Shown here: one piece after another, positions 14,583 through 19,749 of the stretch
Position numbering within the stretch: the stretch's first letter is position 1
Layout: the number at the start of each line of letters is the position of its first letter
NCBI GenBank assembly: GCA_003221825.1
Contig: QHUE01000070.1
Location: forward strand, 1-19,749
Length of the DNA stretch: 19,749 nucleotides
Reading direction: 5' to 3'
DNA from: Gemmatimonadota bacterium
Lineage (GTDB): Bacteria; Gemmatimonadota; Gemmatimonadetes; Gemmatimonadales; GWC2-71-9
Program-made: the position numbers and the translations under genes
The notes under the pieces: generated by a model
Told to the model about the DNA's origin: nothing
What the model saw: the letters and a program-made list of their open reading frames with translations, nothing else
Database searches by the model: none

Positions 14583-15657
14583 TTCATTTTTGGCGCTCTC
14601 GTTGCTGACGCCCGTGACGCTCTGCGCTCAGGGGCAGGCATCGCTTGGCATTGGAACCGGCATCGTGCGGTACGCCGGAGGCTCGAGCTTCAGCGCCCTG
14701 ACGGTGTCTCCCGCTGCACAATGGCTCACGCCGACCACCTATCTCGGCGCGAGTGCCGCGGGCTCGCTGCTCCAAGGCGGCGGGTGGGCCGGCCAGGCGC
14801 GCGCGGACATTTGGGCCGTGCTCTCCAAACGCGAGCGCGGCATTCGCGCAGCGATCAGTGCGACGCTGGCCGCCACGACACGCTCTGATGGCGTCGCGGC
14901 CGGGTCCGCGACCGCATTGATCGAGGCGACCGAGAACCACGTGGCCTTGGGCGCCGGAGCTGTCACCGGTGTGATCGAACAGGAGCCCGGCGTCGCTGCG
15001 TTCCGCGTCCGGGGCCGCGGCTGGTGGCAACTCGGCTCGTCACCGGCACAGCTCTCGCTCAGCACCGAGGCGACACGCTTCCTCGGCGCCTGGTATACCG
15101 ACGTCGTGGGCGGCGTCACGTTCGACGGCCCGCGGACCGTGGGCTCGCTCTGGATCAGCGGCCGGCTGAGCCAGACCTACGGATCGACCGGCGCCGCAAG
15201 CGCCTCCCTGCAGTACTTCCTCACTCCCTCGGTCGCGATGGAAGCGTCGGGCGGTAATTACCTGCGTGATCCCTTCCAGGGACTGCCCCTAGCGGGATAC
15301 ATCGCCGGCGGGATTCGTGTCTTCGCCGCGCGCCGCGCGCTGGTCCGTGCCGCGCCGGCGCAGCCAGTGCTGCAGCCGCTGGTGGCCGACCATCGCGACG
15401 GGGGGGGCGACACCGTCGTAGTGCGCTTCCGGATGGCCGGGGCCCAATCGGTCGCGATCGCCGGTAACTGGAATGCCTGGACGCCGGCGCCGCTGCACGG
15501 ACTGGGGGAGGACATCTGGGAAGCGGCGCTGCTCCTCCCGCCCGGCACCTACTACTTCAACCTCGTAGTCGATGGGCGAGAATGGGTTGTGCCCGGCGGT
15601 GTAGCCACGATTTCGGATGGGATGGGAGGCCTGATCGCGGTCCTGAACGTGCTGTGA
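14566..15657 (+). CDS. Exported putative outer-membrane protein with C-terminal glycogen-binding domain
   Basis: The 363-residue product starts at ATG 14566; the open frame also allows GTG 14548. Signal peptide MRMGPVSFLALSLLTPVTLCAQ is cleaved near residue 22. Residues ~25-270 are rich in alternating polar/hydrophobic beta strands with Gly and aromatic residues (RGRGWWQLGSSPAQLSLSTE), as in outer-membrane barrels. Residues ~285-363 form an early-set glycogen-binding domain: VAIAGNWNAWTPAPLHG, LPPGTYYFNLVVDGREW, and a closing SDGMGG...VLNVL. The domain matches that of the anti-sigma-like protein 1.4 kb away in sequence order. I infer a surface protein in the same regulon. Confidence 0.75.
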   Translation: MRMGPVSFLALSLLTPVTLCAQGQASLGIGTGIVRYAGGSSFSALTVSPAAQWLTPTTYLGASAAGSLLQGGGWAGQARADIWAVLSKRERGIRAAISATLAATTRSDGVAAGSATALIEATENHVALGAGAVTGVIEQEPGVAAFRVRGRGWWQLGSSPAQLSLSTEATRFLGAWYTDVVGGVTFDGPRTVGSLWISGRLSQTYGSTGAASASLQYFLTPSVAMEASGGNYLRDPFQGLPLAGYIAGGIRVFAARRALVRAAPAQPVLQPLVADHRDGGGDTVVVRFRMAGAQSVAIAGNWNAWTPAPLHGLGEDIWEAALLLPPGTYYFNLVVDGREWVVPGGVATISDGMGGLIAVLNVL

Positions 15658-15658
15658 C

Positions 15659-15687
15659 TTGACGATTCTGCTCCGATTCCCTACCGT
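15659..15687 (+). promoter_or_regulatory. Weak candidate promoter before the four-helix membrane protein
   Basis: TTGACG (15659-15664) and TACCGT (15682-15687) are 17 bases apart. The -35 is a 5-of-6 match and the -10 only 3 of 6. It begins directly after the stop of the outer-membrane gene. Confidence 0.22.
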
Positions 15688-15744
15688 GGCGGCGGCAGGT
15701 CGGCTCCGGGTTCGATGCTGTCCTCTCATGCGAGGGGGTGCTCG

Positions 15745-16218
15745 ATGGGGAAGATCAACATGCAGAAGGTGCTTGTCGGTGGTCTCATCGCAGGTCTCTT
15801 CCTGAACATCGTCGATTACGTGCAGTTCGGTATGGTCCTCAAGGACCAAATGGCGGCGGCCATGCAGGCCGTCAACAAGCCCGCCATGAGCAATGCGCAA
15901 ATCCCGTACTTCGTGGTGCTCGACTTTGTCGCCGGAATATTCCTGGTCTGGCTCTACGCCGCGATCCGACCACGGTTCGGGGCGGGTCCCGTGACGGCCG
16001 CGAAAGCCGGCATTGCCGCGTGGTTCGTCGGTGGACTACTCGTCACGCTGTTCATGTGGCCGATGGGAATCATGCCGCACAATCTCATGATCACCACAAC
16101 CGTGGTTGGCCTGGTGTCATGGACGCTGGCGACTGTGATCGGCGCCAAGTTCTACACCGAGGGTGCCGGCATGGGAGCAGGAATGGGAGCCGGCGCGGGT
16201 ATGGGCGCCCGAATGTAG
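15745..16218 (+). CDS. Four-helix inner-membrane protein of unknown function
   Basis: The 157-residue product starts at ATG 15745, preceded by GAGGGGG; an in-frame ATG at 15715 lacks a ribosome site. Hydrophobic segments lie at about residues 8-28, 52-73, 84-103 and 111-133. The tail is made of GMGAGMGAGAGMGARM, a Gly/Met/Ala low-complexity repeat. I recognise no family with confidence. It follows the outer-membrane gene after 87 bases and shares the terminator at 16239-16274 with the convergent receptor gene. Confidence 0.7.
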   Translation: MGKINMQKVLVGGLIAGLFLNIVDYVQFGMVLKDQMAAAMQAVNKPAMSNAQIPYFVVLDFVAGIFLVWLYAAIRPRFGAGPVTAAKAGIAAWFVGGLLVTLFMWPMGIMPHNLMITTTVVGLVSWTLATVIGAKFYTEGAGMGAGMGAGAGMGARM

Positions 16219-16238
16219 GGCGGATCGACGCACGAAAT

Positions 16239-16274
16239 AAAACCGCCGGGCGGCTGCTGCCGTCCGGCGGTTTT
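16239..16274. terminator. Bidirectional intrinsic terminator
   Basis: A 16-base stem (AAAACCGCCGGGCGGC at 16239-16254, pairing with 16259-16274, one G-U pair) closes a TGCT loop. A-run on one side and T-run on the other let it work in both directions. It lies between the convergent membrane-protein and TonB-receptor genes. Confidence 0.92.
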
Positions 16275-16288
16275 GTATTCTGCCTACG

Positions 16289-18931
16289 TCAATAATTGAA
16301 GCGCAGCGTGACCCCGATGGTTCTCGGCTGGTTCGTCAAGTACCCAACGCGGGCGCGCCTCCCCCGCTCCCGATCCAACGCAAGGAAGGCTCGTTCGTCG
16401 GTCACGTTGTTCCCGAAGAGTGCGACCTCCCAAGCGTTGCGGACGAGGCCGACGCGCAGGTTCAGCAGGCTGTATGCCGGCAGCAGCGGATTGAACGTGA
16501 AGGTAGCCTGGGTCAGCGGTCCGCCGATCGTGTTCGCCCCAAACGAGGTTATGCTGAACGTGCCGTAACCGGGTGATTCATCGTCGATCAGTGTGTAGCG
16601 CGAGCCCACATACTGGTAGCTGCCGCTCACGAAGGCGCGCGCCCCTCCGGCCATCGGCCATCCATACGTGACCGCTGCGGTCCCCTGCACCTTCGGCACG
16701 CTGGGCAAGCGATTCCCTGACAGGATGCCGGGTAGCACGGTGCCGGTCCCATCTCTGATGGTCGACTGCAGCTTGCCATCGGCGTAACTCGCCGATAGGG
16801 ATACATCGACGTGCTCATTGGGACTCGCCGAAAACTCCGCTTCCAACCCCTGACTGCGGGCCTTGGGCGCGTTCAAGATCAGCCGCGATGAACATGAGCC
16901 CGCGGTCACGGTGAGCTGGAGGTCGCTGATTTTCATATAAAACGCGGACAGATTCAGCGAGCCACGACCACCCAGAATTCGCGACTTCGCGCCGACCTCG
17001 TAGTTCCACACCTTCTCGTCCGCCCAGGACGGATGCCCGCTGAACGTCGCCGAGTCATTGCCCACGCACGACGGATAGTTGAGCGGGTCATTGATCCCGC
17101 CCAACCGGAATCCACGCGACGCCTGCGCATTCACAGTAAGTACATCGGATACTTTGTAGCTGGCAATGAAGCGCGGCGCCACGCCGTTTGCCTTGGTGGA
17201 TCCGGGCAGGGTCACCAGCTTCGTCCCGGTGCTGTCGTTCGTGAGAATGCCGTCGAAAATCTGGTTGCGGTTCTCGCTAAAGTTGTAGTAGCGAAGACCC
17301 CCGGTGAGATCGAGGCTGCCCGCGGATATCGTCGCCTCACCGAAGGCCGCGGTTTGCCTCAGGTTGTAGTCCAAATCGGACCAGAACAGGTGATCCTTGG
17401 GGGCCCGGAGTCCGGTGGTGGGTATGGTGTCCCCGTTGGCCGCAGCGCCGTCCTCGAACCCGGCATCGTTCAGGTCCTGACCGTAGTGGCGCTTGTTCTT
17501 GCTATAGAATGCGCCCACGACCCACTTCACGCGGTTTTGTCCGCCCGCCAACCGTACCTCCTGCGTCCAGACTCTTGACTTGGTGCGGTCGTTAAGGGGC
17601 GAGTCGAGCGTGTACACATTGGGCGGCTCACCGAAGTTGCCACCCGTGACGCTTGCAGTCAGCGCGGTCGCATCTCGTACGACCAGGATGTCGCGGTTGG
17701 TGAAAGACGTCACCGACGTGAGGCTCACGCCTCCGAATGCGTATCGCAGGTTCACGTCCCCAAGGAGAAACTCGTCAGTGAACGGTTCCTGCAGTTGCGT
17801 AAACTGCTCTCGGGGCCCGAGCGTCACGGGTGGTCGGGTCGTCGTGTACGGATTGGCCAGGATATTGAACGCATCGATCCGGTTCCAGCCGTCCATTTTC
17901 ACTTTCTGATAGACGAGGCGGGGCGTGATACTGAAGCGCCCGTTCGGTTCGATGCGAACGGCGACTCGTGCACCAGTCCGGTTGCCGCCGTTGACGTCTT
18001 TGTCGACCGTGAAGTTGGGTTGTACGGCATCCATCCAGCCGCCGAGGTCGTTGCTGTAGCCAGCGACCCGGAACGCCGCCTTATCGCCCAGCGGCACGTT
18101 GAAGCCGAGCTTGGCGTTGTTGCCGGCAGCGCCGTCGTTGATTTGACTGACGCCGACTTCGCCAAAGGTCCGACTCACGCCCAGCTCAGGTTGGTTGCTG
18201 ATGTAGCGCACCGTCCCGGCCAGGGAACCCGAACCGAAGAGGGTACCCTGCGGGCCCCGCAGCACTTCCACGCGGGTGATGTCAAACAGGTCCAGATCCG
18301 GCGTGAACAGCGAGAGCGAAACGGGCACATCGTCCAGGTACGCACCCACTTCTTCCTTGACGCCGGGTTGGTCCCGGGCGATCTGACCTGAGGACGCCCC
18401 GCGCATGGCGACCTGACTTTGGCCGGGCCCCAGGTTCTGCACGCTGAACCCGGCGACGTTAGCCGCGATCGCCTCGATGTTCTCCGCGCCGCGCAGCCGT
18501 AGCGCCTGCTCCGTCGGAGCGGCAATGGAGAACGGCACCTTCGCCAGCTCTTGCTCGCGCAGCATCGCGGTGACGGTAATTGCCTCGAGGGTCACCGGTT
18601 GCAGCACCAGGTCGAGCGAGACCGTCGCATCCGCGGCCAGCTGAACGTTCTGGGACACCGAGCGCAGACCAGGCATCGACCCGGAGACGGTGTACGTGCC
18701 TGCGGCGAGACCCGAGATGGTGTAACTGCCATCGCCCCCCGTCGTCGCGCGGCCGGAAAGCCCCGTCCGTTGGTTCGTCGCGCGAACCGCGACTCCCGCC
18801 AAGGCGTCGCCACTCGCGTCGCGCACGGTGCCTCTGATCCGACCGTTCTGGGCCAGCGCCATCCCCGGCGCCCCGACCAGCACGGCGACGAGGGCGACGA
18901 GGCGCACGAGACGGCTTGCGGGGCTGACCAT
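16289..18931 (-). CDS. TonB-dependent receptor with N-terminal carboxypeptidase-regulatory-like domain
   Basis: The 880-residue product starts at ATG 18931, preceded by GGAGGAGG; the open frame extends 89 codons further but overlaps the previous gene. A signal peptide ends near MALAQ (about residue 28). The next ~80 residues (GRIRGTVRDASGDALAGVAV) are a CarboxypepD_reg-like domain. A TonB-box-like stretch (ITVTAMLREQELAKVPFSI) leads to the plug (VEVLRGPQGTLFGSGSLAGT) and a barrel ending in a terminal aromatic (VTLRFNY). It imports a bulky nutrient across the outer membrane using TonB energy. The substrate is unknown; plug and barrel resemble the broad group that takes up siderophores or sugars. 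Confidence 0.93.
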   Translation of the reverse strand: MVSPASRLVRLVALVAVLVGAPGMALAQNGRIRGTVRDASGDALAGVAVRATNQRTGLSGRATTGGDGSYTISGLAAGTYTVSGSMPGLRSVSQNVQLAADATVSLDLVLQPVTLEAITVTAMLREQELAKVPFSIAAPTEQALRLRGAENIEAIAANVAGFSVQNLGPGQSQVAMRGASSGQIARDQPGVKEEVGAYLDDVPVSLSLFTPDLDLFDITRVEVLRGPQGTLFGSGSLAGTVRYISNQPELGVSRTFGEVGVSQINDGAAGNNAKLGFNVPLGDKAAFRVAGYSNDLGGWMDAVQPNFTVDKDVNGGNRTGARVAVRIEPNGRFSITPRLVYQKVKMDGWNRIDAFNILANPYTTTRPPVTLGPREQFTQLQEPFTDEFLLGDVNLRYAFGGVSLTSVTSFTNRDILVVRDATALTASVTGGNFGEPPNVYTLDSPLNDRTKSRVWTQEVRLAGGQNRVKWVVGAFYSKNKRHYGQDLNDAGFEDGAAANGDTIPTTGLRAPKDHLFWSDLDYNLRQTAAFGEATISAGSLDLTGGLRYYNFSENRNQIFDGILTNDSTGTKLVTLPGSTKANGVAPRFIASYKVSDVLTVNAQASRGFRLGGINDPLNYPSCVGNDSATFSGHPSWADEKVWNYEVGAKSRILGGRGSLNLSAFYMKISDLQLTVTAGSCSSRLILNAPKARSQGLEAEFSASPNEHVDVSLSASYADGKLQSTIRDGTGTVLPGILSGNRLPSVPKVQGTAAVTYGWPMAGGARAFVSGSYQYVGSRYTLIDDESPGYGTFSITSFGANTIGGPLTQATFTFNPLLPAYSLLNLRVGLVRNAWEVALFGNNVTDERAFLALDRERGRRARVGYLTNQPRTIGVTLRFNY

Positions 18932-18954
18932 AAAACCCTCCTCCGAGAAGAGTG

Positions 18955-19749
18955 TCATTTGTTTAGCCGCATTTCCGCGCGCGCGTACAAATAGCGGCCG
19001 TTGTAACCGAACGGCGACGCCGCGGCCCAGGGGAACGTGCCGAAATTGTTGTTGAAGTCCTTCGAGGTATCGTTGAAGGAATCCACGACCCGTGTGGAGC
19101 TCGGCTTGTCCGGATAGGTGTCGAACAAATTGCGAAGGCCGACCGCCAAATCGACACTCGCGAACCGGTACCCAACTTCGGCGAATCGATGATGCCACCC
19201 ACGGTCGAGGGCGTACCGTTGAATACGGCAGGACGCGGATCGAGGTGCGTGATGGCGGTCTTGGTGTAGTTCGCCATTGCGGTCCAATCGAAGGTGCCCG
19301 CGCCGGCGTTCATCCGCAGCGTCCCGGTGATGTCCAGGCCACGCGTCCGCGTGTCGAGGCCGTTCGTGAAATACTGCAGGCCGCTCACATTCGTGAAGTT
19401 GTTTGCCGCCAAGATCGCCTGCGTCACGCTGTCGGCGAATGTCGCGCTGAGCAGAATGCGGTGGTTGATCTTGATCTGAAATGCATCGACCGTGAAGGTG
19501 ACGTTGTCATTGGGACTGAACGCAAAGCCGGCGCTCACGTTCACCGACTTCTCGGCTTGCAGCGGCTTCGAGTTGAACAGTCGCGCCGCGCTGTCGGCCA
19601 CCGGCACGATGAGCACGTCCGTCACCACGCCGCCGATGACGTTCGTATTCACGCGACTGAAATGCGATTGGGTCAGTCCCGGCGCCCGGAACCCGGTGCT
19701 GAGGGCGGCGCGCGCCGTGAACTGGCGCGAGGGCTGCAAGCGGACCGCG
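18955..19749 (-). pseudogene. TonB-dependent receptor, C-terminal part with frameshift and probable deletion (5' end off window)
   Basis: From 19749 one frame gives barrel sequence (ALSTGFRAPGLTQSHFS, PLQAEKSVNVSAGFAFSP, YFTNGLDTRTRGLDITG) down to about 19185. It then turns into Arg/Ser/Thr-rich nonsense. A second frame takes over at about 19188 with RFAEVGYRFASVDLAVGLRN and runs to a proper receptor end (LYARAEMRLNK) at 18955. The join at 19182-19190 both shifts frame and skips: related receptors normally have further strands between these two motifs (family knowledge; the number missing is an estimate of 60-80 residues). The tandem intact receptor starts 23 bases downstream. It may be a pseudogene or a misassembly. 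Confidence 0.75.

Noticed and set aside
18932..19198. 89-codon upstream extension of the intact TonB receptor
   Set aside because: It overlaps the previous receptor's coding end, and a signal peptide with a strong Shine-Dalgarno starts at 18931.

Overview
The window is high-GC DNA. Genes are tightly packed, GTG and TTG starts are common, and many neighbours share 4-base start/stop overlaps (GTGA, ATGA). The gene content and the glycogen-binding-domain proteins tied to sigma factors resemble Gemmatimonadota. That assignment is an inference from family resemblance and is not proven. I found no RNA genes, insertion sequences, CRISPR arrays or replication origin, and no stretch above 300 bases lacks a gene.

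Region 1 (1-4512, minus strand) is the most unusual part. Transcribed right to left it holds: a broken Mrp/NBP35-like P-loop ATPase (an N-terminal scrap, then the C-terminal half); a small zinc-ribbon protein ending in a PCP_red domain (the C-terminal domain of light-independent protochlorophyllide reductase subunit B); a [3Fe-4S]-type ferredoxin with a ten-glycine leader; a 651-residue protein with two universal-stress domains followed by two PCP_red-like segments; and a radical SAM/SPASM protein that also ends in a PCP_red domain and runs off the left edge. No chlorophyll genes are visible. The set looks like a redox/metallocofactor or tetrapyrrole-handling module of unknown purpose.

Region 2 (4560-6610, plus strand) carries greA, a secreted single-domain protein, and a SAM-dependent methyltransferase overlapping it by 4 bases. 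The methyltransferase converges on and overlaps the last gene of region 3.

Region 3 (6555-13745, minus strand) reads, in transcription order: an ECF sigma factor; a membrane anti-sigma-like protein with an extracytoplasmic glycogen-binding (CBM48/AMPK-beta-like) domain; an exported protein of unknown function; metE; an Nfu-type Fe-S scaffold; an ATP-grasp ligase; and a GT87-type membrane glycosyltransferase.

Region 4 (13854-16218, plus strand, divergent from region 3) has a protein made only of sigma region 2, a small exported Pro/Ala/Thr-repeat protein, an exported putative outer-membrane protein ending in a second glycogen-binding domain, and a four-helix membrane protein. A shared terminator follows at 16239-16274. 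Regions 3 and 4 look like a two-sided envelope regulon: a sigma/anti-sigma pair whose sensor carries the same fold as a neighbouring surface protein.

Region 5 (16289-19749, minus strand) holds two tandem TonB-dependent receptors. The downstream one is intact. The upstream one is cut by the window edge and carries a frameshift, apparently with an internal deletion. With the broken Mrp gene, that makes two deletion-like lesions in 20 kb, which are either real gene decay or assembly errors.
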